DNA from: a virus | Strand: one strand, 5' to 3' | IMG/VR virus record: IMGVR_UViG_3300027844_002548 | Location: 1 to 43,178 of that record | Length of the DNA stretch: 43,178 bases | Shown: piece by piece, positions 36,337 through 43,178 of the stretch | How positions within the stretch are numbered: the stretch's first letter is position 1 | Layout of the letters: the number at the start of each line of letters is the position of its first letter | The notes under the pieces: generated by a model | What the model saw: the letters and a program-made list of their open reading frames with translations, nothing else | The model's database searches: none | What the model was told of the DNA's origin: nothing | Made by a program: the position numbers and the translations under genes

Positions 36337-37930
36337 AAATTAGACCTAATGGGAGGGGCAGTTCGAAGCCAGTATCGTCATCAGCGGCGTTTTGAGCCAT
36401 TCTTTCGTGAATTCTGTCGTCATATTTTGCTAAATGATGACTAATTCGAAGTACCAATAACGTTGCCGCTACTAAATCATCAGATTCCCCCAATTTTGCC
36501 TGAAATTTTAATCCGTGTGCTACAAAATTCTTTAATTCTCTTACTAAATTATTACTATATATTTTTATTTTATTAGACTCTACTAAATTTTTAAGCATCG
36601 AACACATTGCTATTTTTGTCTTTGCTGTAGTAGTAAAGCCTTTTCTAAATCGTCGGGTGGCGCTTCCTGCTTTTGGTTGACTTATCATTTGTCCAGGAAA
36701 ATTTTCTTCCCCAGTATATTCAATAACAGTTAATGCGGCTTCACCGAGTGTGTTGTTTTCTACACTCCAATAAATTTCTGTTTCTAAATGTGTACCTTCT
36801 TTATAATCTGTTTCTTTTGCAATATACATTAAAATGTCTTGCATAATTTTTAATTGGCGTTTTACTGGAGACTTATTATGTTGCCATTCCGCAATCTGCT
36901 CCATTGTTGTACCATCATAAACTTCAATGGCCGCTGAATTTCCGCCTGTGCCCAAACTTGGATCTAAGCCAACAAGATAAATACCGCCTTTCGTCGGTTT
37001 CTTAAACCAACGCACTTCTCCAGTTCTCAATACTGGTTCTCTTCCTTTTAAACCAACTAACTTTAATGGATCAATTAATGTTTCATCGTAAATAATAAAC
37101 TCACACAAATGCTCTCGTCTAAAACGTTCTTCACCAACGCGGGATCTTTCCCCCTTTGCCCATTCGTCATCACGGTCTGGGTGCTCTTGCCAAGTAACTT
37201 TAAAACCTGAGAATCCATTGCGTCCTAATTTTTGATGGTCGCCGTGTTCATCAATTGTATTATTTGCTTCTCGCCAAATTGATGCAAATTGATCATCATC
37301 ACTATTAGGTGTAGATGTAATAATACATTTACCACCTGTTGCTAATGTTGGAGATAAGGAAGTCCAGAACTCTTGTGCTACTCTTGGTTGCACAAATGCA
37401 AACTCGTCACAGTAAATAAGTGACAAGGACATACCGCGTCCAGTATTATCTGTAGTTGTTGATGATTGTATTCTCGACCCATTATCAAAATCTATACTAT
37501 TTCTATTGTAGTTAGTCACACCAGGCCGAATAAAATCCGGTACGCTCTCATAAGCATAACGCACACGTTGCATAATTTCAGCAGAACCTTGATATTTGTG
37601 TGCGGCAATTAATATTGTACTGTCTGGAATGAACATTGCATACCACAACAAATAGCCTGCGGCAACAGTAGTTTTACCCATCTGTCGTCCACACATATTA
37701 ATACTAAATCTATTCTCATGATAATTGTCTACCAATTCTACCTGATAATCATATGGGTCAAATAATAGCCTTCCGCGAACCGGATGCTGTATATACATAA
37801 AATTACTCATAAAGTATAAAGGACCCGTTGTCTTGTCCATACATTCTTTTAAATGTGTTATTTCTTCTTTAGTATACTTTATCGACTTATGAGCAGATTT
37901 AATTAATTTACTGTCTGTACCTTGTGGCAT
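36335..37930 (-). CDS. 17: Terminase large subunit, gp17-like
   Basis: A 531-residue DNA-packaging motor. The ATPase domain has Walker A CGRQMGKTT (residues 80-88), Walker B LIYCDEFAF and the coupling motif IITSTPN. The nuclease domain has GLDPSLGTGGNS (catalytic Asp), the SVENNTLG region and ESDDLVAATLL (second acidic site). It is somewhat shorter than T4 gp17 (610), as is usual for marine T4-like phages. AAAGGAT precedes the ATG at 37930. The small terminase subunit is not obvious; the short gene before it is of unknown function. Identification is firm. Confidence 0.95.
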   Translation of the reverse strand: MPQGTDSKLIKSAHKSIKYTKEEITHLKECMDKTTGPLYFMSNFMYIQHPVRGRLLFDPYDYQVELVDNYHENRFSINMCGRQMGKTTVAAGYLLWYAMFIPDSTILIAAHKYQGSAEIMQRVRYAYESVPDFIRPGVTNYNRNSIDFDNGSRIQSSTTTDNTGRGMSLSLIYCDEFAFVQPRVAQEFWTSLSPTLATGGKCIITSTPNSDDDQFASIWREANNTIDEHGDHQKLGRNGFSGFKVTWQEHPDRDDEWAKGERSRVGEERFRREHLCEFIIYDETLIDPLKLVGLKGREPVLRTGEVRWFKKPTKGGIYLVGLDPSLGTGGNSAAIEVYDGTTMEQIAEWQHNKSPVKRQLKIMQDILMYIAKETDYKEGTHLETEIYWSVENNTLGEAALTVIEYTGEENFPGQMISQPKAGSATRRFRKGFTTTAKTKIAMCSMLKNLVESNKIKIYSNNLVRELKNFVAHGLKFQAKLGESDDLVAATLLVLRISHHLAKYDDRIHERMAQNAADDDTGFELPLPLGLI

Positions 37931-37938
37931 GTTATCCT

Positions 37939-38199
37939 TTAAAATTTCTTCTCAAAATCCACAACACGGTAATCATTAGTAACCTGTAGATCCCATGGAT
38001 TGTGATCGCCATGTGCGATTGTTACTTCTTCAATTACTGCTTCTATATTTTCTTTCCAAAAATCTAAAAAACGATATGATCGAGCAAAAGCAGGTGGAAC
38101 ATCCATGTACTGCCATATAAATTGTTGCAGTATATGATTATAGTCAGGCATCCAATAATACACTGACATTGTAGTTAGACGATACTCCTTTAAAAGCAT
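37939..38199 (-). CDS. Small conserved protein upstream of terminase
   Basis: An 86-residue protein. I chose the ATG at 38199 because AAGGAGGG lies 5 bases upstream; other in-frame ATGs at 38223 and 38169 are less well placed. YYWMPDYNHILQQFIWQYMD and FLDFWKENIEAVIEEVTIAH resemble a short family I remember from T4-like cyanophages, with no known function. Its position just before gp17 invites the idea of a small terminase, but its sequence does not look like gp16. It has a late promoter at 38232-38239. Confidence 0.55.
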   Translation of the reverse strand: MLLKEYRLTTMSVYYWMPDYNHILQQFIWQYMDVPPAFARSYRFLDFWKENIEAVIEEVTIAHGDHNPWDLQVTNDYRVVDFEKKF

Positions 38200-38231
38200 A
38201 AGAACCCTCCTTGACAAATACAACTGTAATT

Positions 38232-38239
38232 TATTTATA
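38232..38239 (-). promoter_or_regulatory. Consensus T4 late promoter of the terminase unit
   Basis: TATAAATA on the minus strand, 32 bases before the ATG at 38199; expected +1 about 38226, followed by AAGGAGGG. Confidence 0.8.
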
Positions 38240-38250
38240 TGATTGGAGAT

Positions 38251-39738
38251 TTAAGGTTTAGTTGGGTTTATTTGAGTGATGGGATCGTCCCGCTCAATCT
38301 TATATTTAACATCCGCAATATGTTTTAATAGATCGCCCATTTCGATGGTATTTCTTAAATAACTTTCTGAAGGTTTAAGATTCGATCTAATTTGAACCAA
38401 CATTTCTTTGCCTGCGAATACTTCTTTTGCATCCGATCCTACCGGAACGCCAAAGATTTTAATTACTGGAGGGGTTGCTTGATAATCTATCTTTAAATCA
38501 AACTGTTTCATTGCTTCATGTAACTCTGGACCAAAGAATAATTCTTTATATCCGGGTGCGTTTGGTGTAGTTTTTAAAATAACCATGCTAACGTTTGGGT
38601 CGTTGTTTGTGGCGAAATGCTTAATACCTGAATAAAGTCTGTCTAAAAATGTAACTTCTTTCTTTGTATTACCTGCAAGTTCGGCTTTTAACTCAGTAAA
38701 TACTTTTTCATATATTTTCTGTAAAATCTCGAAACTCTCTTTTCGGCCGACTCCCTCTAACTGGTCAATCCAAGTATCGGGTATATCTACTCCAAGAATC
38801 TTGTTAAAATATTCTTGAAAAACCTCAAATGTATCTCCACTAACTTGGCCAAACTGTTTTACATCACCTGTTTTAGCACTTAATAAACTAATTGTTATAT
38901 CATCAACAGTTAAAAATAAATCTGCTTTAGTGCCTTTTTGATCCATTGTACCATCTGATGTAACTTTTACCATATTTTTTTTGCCATTTTCAATTATTGT
39001 TTTAACTGCGTTTGTAACAGTTTGATTAGTATTTGCCCACATGACTGCTGATCTATTCAATCCAGCCATTTTAGGATGCCAGGTGCCTGATTTGATTGCT
39101 TTTTGAATTGCTGTAAAACCCGATCTATTCAAAACTAATTTAAAGTATAACTCATCGGCGTCAGAATTCGGAATGTTATTAGGGCCGAGATTAACCTCGG
39201 TCCAAACTTCGCCCTGTAAAGTTTTTGCGGCTTCGGTAATCGTCATCGATTTAAGAACGTTTATAATATCCTCTTCGGTAATATCAACATTAGGTGATCT
39301 AAATTTAGCAGTTGCCGCGGCACCTAAAAATGCTTCGCCGACATCACCTGCATTAAATCCTTTACCGGATTTAAATTTATCCGATTTATGTACATGACCC
39401 ACCGGCACTGTATCTTTAGTACCTTGAATGGTTAATCTTAAAGTTTTATAGTTGCCGACAGGAACAATTCGATCAGGTCCTGCATCGGTCACTTCCACGT
39501 TGGTTTTGTCCGTTGGTATCTCATCTTGGCCATAATATACTTGAGCAAGTTTTTTTGCGTCTTCTTTCTCAAATGTTACAAAATTACCATATTTCTTCCA
39601 TGAGGCGCCTTCTAATTCAACTTCCTCGCCGTTATTAATAAACGTAATTAATTGATCAAGATACTCTCCATATCTTTTAGCAAGATCACCATGTGATAAG
39701 CCTTTTTCAATTAAAAATATAAACTCACTCGCTTTCAT
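38251..39738 (-). CDS. Nuclease-like internal protein with capsid-targeting-like leader
   Basis: A 495-residue protein. The ATG at 39738 is chosen because it starts the leader MKASEFIFLIEKG; an in-frame ATG at 39780 lies deep in the neighbour. Two blocks suggest a PD-(D/E)XK or restriction-endonuclease-like core: GDVGEAFLGAAATAKF (131-146, helix with Glu) and GTKADLFLTVDDITISLL followed by SAKTGDVKQFGQVSG (D273, K289, then Gln). I recall a like block in cyanophage proteins of unknown function. Packaging in the head and injection would make it an entry-stage nuclease. Fold assignment is tentative. Confidence 0.55.
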   Translation of the reverse strand: MKASEFIFLIEKGLSHGDLAKRYGEYLDQLITFINNGEEVELEGASWKKYGNFVTFEKEDAKKLAQVYYGQDEIPTDKTNVEVTDAGPDRIVPVGNYKTLRLTIQGTKDTVPVGHVHKSDKFKSGKGFNAGDVGEAFLGAAATAKFRSPNVDITEEDIINVLKSMTITEAAKTLQGEVWTEVNLGPNNIPNSDADELYFKLVLNRSGFTAIQKAIKSGTWHPKMAGLNRSAVMWANTNQTVTNAVKTIIENGKKNMVKVTSDGTMDQKGTKADLFLTVDDITISLLSAKTGDVKQFGQVSGDTFEVFQEYFNKILGVDIPDTWIDQLEGVGRKESFEILQKIYEKVFTELKAELAGNTKKEVTFLDRLYSGIKHFATNNDPNVSMVILKTTPNAPGYKELFFGPELHEAMKQFDLKIDYQATPPVIKIFGVPVGSDAKEVFAGKEMLVQIRSNLKPSESYLRNTIEMGDLLKHIADVKYKIERDDPITQINPTKP

Positions 39739-40057
39739 CGTCGGCGCCCATTTCAATTTCATTAAGATCCATGAGAGCATCTCGAAAACGTTTTAATACT
39801 ATTGGATCTGCTTCTTCAACATTAAACCCTTCAAGTTCGTCTACAATATGTTCTAACCGCTTTGCTTGTTTAATAAGACTGCCACTCATGCCGCCCCACA
39901 CTCGGTGATCACCTACTTCTGGGGAACGATCGGCTGGGCGGCGGCGCCACAATGCTTGATCATGTGAAGCATCAAAGGCATCATGGCCGCGCTCACGCTT
40001 TTCGCGTTCTGCGGCATCAGATTCCCAATCCTCATTTACAATCTCAAAAAACTTCAC
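39725..40057 (-). CDS. Small highly charged protein with capsid-targeting-like leader
   Basis: A 110-residue protein with a GTG start at 40057, giving MKFFEIVNEDWESD. The body is rich in Arg, Asp and Glu (AAEREKRERGHDAFDASHDQ, then ALWRRRPADRSPEVGDHRVW), and the C-terminal half is helical (SLIKQAKRLEHIVDELEGF). No family is recognised. The gene overlaps the nuclease-like gene by 14 bases and follows the 835-residue gene by 5 bases. All three carry the leader and are probably made and packaged together (inference). Confidence 0.5.
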   Translation of the reverse strand: MKFFEIVNEDWESDAAEREKRERGHDAFDASHDQALWRRRPADRSPEVGDHRVWGGMSGSLIKQAKRLEHIVDELEGFNVEEADPIVLKRFRDALMDLNEIEMGADDESE

Positions 40058-40062
40058 AGTAG

Positions 40063-42570
40063 TTACTCGCTTTTATAGTCTGTGTATGCTTTTGAGAATT
40101 TTTCCTCTAACGATTCTGCATTAAGATAAGGATTGTCGCCTTGTCTTGCACTTACTGTGCGTTGCTTTGGTTGCTTTTTCTCGCCTGCGCCATGTATCGG
40201 TAAATCAGATCTGGACCAATATTTTGGCTTACTACGTGGGTCTTGTTCAACACTTTCATACTCTTCGCCATCATCATCATGGTCGTGCTCGCCATCATTT
40301 GGATGTGAATGTGTCATACCGTCGTGGTCATGTTCATCGCTATTGCTTCCAATGTTGTTTAACTTCTGTACTAAGTCGCCCATACTTTGTGGGCCTGCTG
40401 GCTCATCGCCATCAAGGTCAACGCCAACAATTTCATCACCATCTGGTTCTGAATGGCCGGTTGAAACGCCCGCCAAACTTAATACTTTCATTAATTCATC
40501 AGGAGCATCACTAGTAACATTCATAGTTTTATGAGTATTACCATCATCTTGGGTGATGTTTAGATTGTAATTTGTTTTAGGTTCTGGCATTACCTCAGGA
40601 CCTGTTGGATCACAAACACCACACATTTCATCGATTTTCATTATTCTCTCCATTAAATCATTTAACTCTTCATTACTAACTGATTCACCAATTAGGGCCA
40701 TAAGGCCTGCATGGGTTACATTGCCTTGTGGTACTTGTACCATACCATTATCAATAATCATTTGTGCTAAATCTTGCAATACTTGATCGTCTGCTGGGCC
40801 TGCTGGTTCTTCAGCGCCTGCTTCGGCGCCGGCTTCGGCATCGGCATCTGCGCCTGCTTCGGCATCGGCATCTGCGCCTGCTTCGGCATCCGCGCCTGCT
40901 TCTGCACCTGCTTCTGCACCTGCTTCTGCTTCGGCATCCGCGCCTGCTTCTGCACCTGCTTCTGCACCTGCTTCTGCTTCGGCATCTGCACCTGCTTCTG
41001 GTTCTGCACTTACGTCAATTCCTGCTGATGAAAATGCATTATCAACTGTATCAGCGCCAATTCCAGCATCAACTACTATATTTCTAATACTTGCTGAATC
41101 TTCTGGTGAACCTGCTTTTTTCCATGCGTTTACTAAACCATCTACTGATATTGCGCCAACATCGGCTACGGCAGCGGCGGCCTTGGCCAGCACACCACCC
41201 ATTGCTGTTTTTATTCCAGCAAAATTAAGTTCATATAAATGATCGTCATTTTCTTCAAAACTTTCTTTAGCAGTTTCTTCTCCAGCACCTGCTGGAATCA
41301 TTTCGGCTGGAACTGGTTTTTCAGGTTCTTCTGGTTCGCCTGCTTTTGTTGCGGCTGCCTTTAATTGATCTGCTTGTTGAACCGCCGCTTGTGCCGCGGC
41401 CGCAACAGGGCCTTGTGCCGCTTCTAAATTAGTTAATAAACCGTCGAGATTATCATATTGACCTATAACTTGTTCTAATTGATCAATTGACATTCCTGTT
41501 TCTTGTGCCGATTTAATTGCATCTACTGCCGCTCGCATTGTTCCTTGGATAGGGTCGTTTTGCAAACCTGCCATCATTTCATGATATTTTGCTACTTCTG
41601 TATACCATTCTGGCGACCAATTACCGCCGGTGGCCGAGACTGCCGCTTTTGCGGCTTCAAATTGTTCATATACATCAGGTGGCATAATAATATCATAACT
41701 ATAATGGAAAGCATTAATACTACCCGTCGATTGAATTGACATAGCACCATCTAATTCAGCAACAAGATCACCATATTGATCAGTTACTCCGGCCATTGCA
41801 TCCTCAACATTGATCGCTTTCATGGCCGCTTCCATTCCTTCAATGTCTTCGATACCTGCCATTTCAATATTAGAAATAACACCGTCGCCAAGCCAATTGG
41901 CCGCAAAACCAACAAGAGCACCAATTGCCGCTGTTTTTCCTGCTCTACCAACTGCTGTACTTAACTTTTCGCCTGCAATCAAATCGTTACCTGCTCTCAT
42001 TACAAAACCAGCAATAGCGCCGCCGGCTGGGCCAGCGATCATGCCGCCTGCTAATGTAATTACAGCAACAATAATTGCTTGTTTACCTGGGTTCTCTTTA
42101 CCCCACTTACCATATGCTTGTACTTGTTTAACTAGAGCCGCCCCCATTGGACTGTCTTCTAGTTTAACTTTCATTTCTCCAATCTTTTTAGCAACTAAAG
42201 CATCAAAATTTTGTACTGGTTCAGTATCTTGAATCTTTTTACCTAAGTCGTTAAGTGCCTTATTGGCCGCTTTTACCGCTTTAACTGGTAAACTTTTACC
42301 AATTGCTTGTGTACTTTTCTTTAATAAACCTGGATTACCGGTTGCTTCTATATGGCCATCAACTGCTTGTTGAAAAATAGCATTTACTTGGTCTGGTGTA
42401 ACTGCCGCTTCTGATAAAATTAACCGTTTATACTCATTAATATAAGGCATCAATGTTTCTTCAACTTGACGCATTACTTCTTTTTGTTCAGATGTAAAAT
42501 TATCTAAATCAGATCCAAGTTCGCTCTCATATAGATACATTTTTTTATTTTTTAATTCTGTTAGTTTCAT
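40063..42570 (-). CDS. Large internal-type protein with membrane segments, Ala/Glu repeats and His-rich region
   Basis: An 835-residue protein. Leader MKLTELKNKKMYLYESE, where LYE|S fits the prohead protease site. Residues 165-192 are a glycine-zipper membrane segment (AGGMIAGPAGGAIAGFVMRA) and 213-228 another hydrophobic stretch. About residues 520-595 are repeats of Ala-Glu-Ala-Gly-Ala-Asp type. Near residues 755-790 there is a His/Asp-rich stretch (DEHDHDGMTHSHPNDGEHDH) that may bind metal. The glycine zipper plus leader suggests an ejected protein that enters the membrane during DNA delivery. No named family is recognised. Confidence 0.6.
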   Translation of the reverse strand: MKLTELKNKKMYLYESELGSDLDNFTSEQKEVMRQVEETLMPYINEYKRLILSEAAVTPDQVNAIFQQAVDGHIEATGNPGLLKKSTQAIGKSLPVKAVKAANKALNDLGKKIQDTEPVQNFDALVAKKIGEMKVKLEDSPMGAALVKQVQAYGKWGKENPGKQAIIVAVITLAGGMIAGPAGGAIAGFVMRAGNDLIAGEKLSTAVGRAGKTAAIGALVGFAANWLGDGVISNIEMAGIEDIEGMEAAMKAINVEDAMAGVTDQYGDLVAELDGAMSIQSTGSINAFHYSYDIIMPPDVYEQFEAAKAAVSATGGNWSPEWYTEVAKYHEMMAGLQNDPIQGTMRAAVDAIKSAQETGMSIDQLEQVIGQYDNLDGLLTNLEAAQGPVAAAAQAAVQQADQLKAAATKAGEPEEPEKPVPAEMIPAGAGEETAKESFEENDDHLYELNFAGIKTAMGGVLAKAAAAVADVGAISVDGLVNAWKKAGSPEDSASIRNIVVDAGIGADTVDNAFSSAGIDVSAEPEAGADAEAEAGAEAGAEAGADAEAEAGAEAGAEAGADAEAGADADAEAGADADAEAGAEAGAEEPAGPADDQVLQDLAQMIIDNGMVQVPQGNVTHAGLMALIGESVSNEELNDLMERIMKIDEMCGVCDPTGPEVMPEPKTNYNLNITQDDGNTHKTMNVTSDAPDELMKVLSLAGVSTGHSEPDGDEIVGVDLDGDEPAGPQSMGDLVQKLNNIGSNSDEHDHDGMTHSHPNDGEHDHDDDGEEYESVEQDPRSKPKYWSRSDLPIHGAGEKKQPKQRTVSARQGDNPYLNAESLEEKFSKAYTDYKSE
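40806..41010. repeat. Coding tandem repeats (Ala/Glu/Gly/Asp) in the 835-residue gene
   Basis: Degenerate 6-, 12- and 18-base units on the minus strand, made of GCC, GAA, GCA, GGC and GAT codons encoding (Glu/Asp)-Ala-Gly-Ala-type repeats. The units GCTTCTGCACCT and GCTTCGGCATC (plus strand) recur many times. Likely to vary in copy number by slippage. Confidence 0.85.
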
Positions 42571-43178
42571 CCTGCTGATACCTCCCCGGCTGGCTTCTTG
42601 CTGGCGGCTAATCGTCCAGGACTTGCTTTCATTGCTTGGCTTGTTAAAATTCTACCAATAGTATTTTTTAATTTTACGCGATCACTGTCATTTAATTTTT
42701 CAACTTGGCCAAGTACCTTATTTTGTGCTGGTGTACTTGCTTTTGCCGCATCATTATTAACTGGTGGAGAACCTTTAGGGCCGATACTGTCCGCATCAAT
42801 TGCATAGGCTTGAGCATCTGTTTGATTAGGTTGTCGAACCTGTGCTTGTGGGTCGCCTTCGGCATCTTTAGTATCTAAATATTGTACAAATATGCCATCT
42901 TGTGGTTTGCCTTTTGAAGTTATATAACTAACTTCATCACCATTATTAAACTTTTGTGCTGGCGTGGCTGGCGTGGCTGGCGTTTCTGGTTCGCCTGCGG
43001 CTCCTGGTTCGCCTGCGGCTCCTGGTTCGCCTGCGGCTCCTGGTTCGCCTGCGGCTCCTGCGGCTCCTGCGGCTCCTGGTTCGCCTGCGGCTCCTGCCGC
43101 TCCTGCCGCTCCTGCGGCTCCTGCCGCTCCTGCGGCTCCTGCCGCTCCTGCGGCTCCTGTTGTGCCTGGTTCGGCTGC
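42567..43178 (-). CDS. Collagen-like repeat protein, N-terminus beyond the window
   Basis: The last 203 codons of a gene that continues past the right edge; its TGA overlaps the next ATG (ATGA). From the window edge it reads as Gly-x-y repeats, first GAA triplets and then units of GEPGAA, followed by ETPATPATPAQKF. The remaining 130 residues (DEVSYITSKGKPQDGIFVQY, then KLNDSDRVKLKNTIGRIL) form a non-repetitive, mildly basic domain ending KKPAGEVSAG. Collagen-like stretches are known in phage fibres and virion proteins; here the neighbours suggest an internal or structural protein. Confidence 0.65.
   Translation of the reverse strand, partial: AAEPGTTGAAGAAGAAGAAGAAGAAGAAGAAGEPGAAGAAGAAGEPGAAGEPGAAGEPGAAGEPETPATPATPAQKFNNGDEVSYITSKGKPQDGIFVQYLDTKDAEGDPQAQVRQPNQTDAQAYAIDADSIGPKGSPPVNNDAAKASTPAQNKVLGQVEKLNDSDRVKLKNTIGRILTSQAMKASPGRLAASKKPAGEVSAG
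42961..43178. repeat. 9- and 18-base tandem repeats encoding collagen-like Gly-x-y
   Basis: Plus strand units GCGGCTCCT and GCCGCTCCT alternate near the right edge, and GGTTCGCCTGCGGCTCCT repeats as an 18-base unit before that. The array runs off the window. Slippage-prone. Confidence 0.9.

Noticed and set aside
37939-38199. Small terminase subunit gp16
   Set aside because: Position fits, but there is no coiled-coil or helix-turn-helix pattern expected for gp16, and the sequence resembles an unnamed phage family instead.
40806-41010. Replication origin iterons
   Set aside because: The units are degenerate and keep an open reading frame with a biased amino-acid composition, so protein repeats explain them.
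40764-41087. Plus-strand Leu/Arg/His-rich and Cys-rich open frames over the repeat
   Set aside because: They are mirror readings of the low-complexity repeat of the minus-strand gene.
41810-42232. Long plus-strand open frame of 140 codons
   Set aside because: It lies wholly antisense to the 835-residue gene, has no ribosome-binding site or promoter, and shows a composition mirrored from the Ala-rich gene.
42961-43178. CRISPR array
   Set aside because: The short regular units are in-frame codons for Gly-x-y repeats with no spacers of 25-40 bases.

Overview
The window is part of a T4-like myovirus genome. The hallmark genes are terminase large subunit (gp17-like), UvsX, UvsY-like, gp32, UvsW, gp41 helicase and gp61 primase. 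The DNA is AT-rich and almost every gene is on the minus strand. The protein set most resembles marine T4-like phages of the cyanophage and pelagiphage kind. There are no photosynthesis genes, and two small genes (a CHCC zinc finger and a lipoprotein) look alphaproteobacterial. I therefore infer a marine alphaproteobacterial host, possibly SAR11; the sequence does not prove this. No major capsid, portal, prohead protease or DNA polymerase gene of the T4 type lies in the window.

Layout in window coordinates. 1-1.6 kb: spike-tip PAAR protein, then a small early operon (lipoprotein, MazG-like, SET-domain and a small beta-rich protein). 1.6-6.4 kb: tail fibre, RecB-like nuclease and virion-type proteins. 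6.4-14.7 kb: small proteins, many with a T4-like capsid-targeting leader, including an ADP-ribosyltransferase-like protein and a ligase-fold protein, plus an isolated, strongly expressed-looking small structural gene with its own promoter and terminator. 14.8-24.4 kb: replication and recombination block (gp41, gp61, Pol III alpha-like fragment, gp62-like, UvsW, AAA ATPase), with a 2OG oxygenase and a virion protein embedded. 24.5-26.3 kb: early operon of small genes ending in a SpoT-like HD hydrolase. 26.4-29.9 kb: an unusual block with a plus-strand CCA-adding-type enzyme, an unusual class II tRNA directly downstream of a truncated AsnRS-like gene, a PiT-type phosphate permease, and a compact promoter-RNA-terminator unit. 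29.9-33.4 kb: UvsY, UvsX and gp32. 33.4-43.2 kb: packaging and large internal-type proteins, ending in a collagen-like protein cut by the window edge.

Two promoter classes can be read directly. Host-type sigma-70 promoters (TTGACA, about 17 bases, TATAAT or TATACT) stand before DNA-metabolism and early operons. T4-type late promoters (NATAAATA) stand before virion-type genes. At several late genes the octamer lies exactly 5 bases before the ATG, which predicts leaderless mRNAs. The strongest candidates for new biology are (a) the synthetase plus non-canonical tRNA unit at 27.8-28.8 kb, (b) the structured RNA at 29.76-29.92 kb, and (c) the family of about 16 proteins sharing a capsid-targeting-like leader, which predicts a large cargo of injected enzymes. 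Product names rest on motif reading and memory of families; no database search was run.
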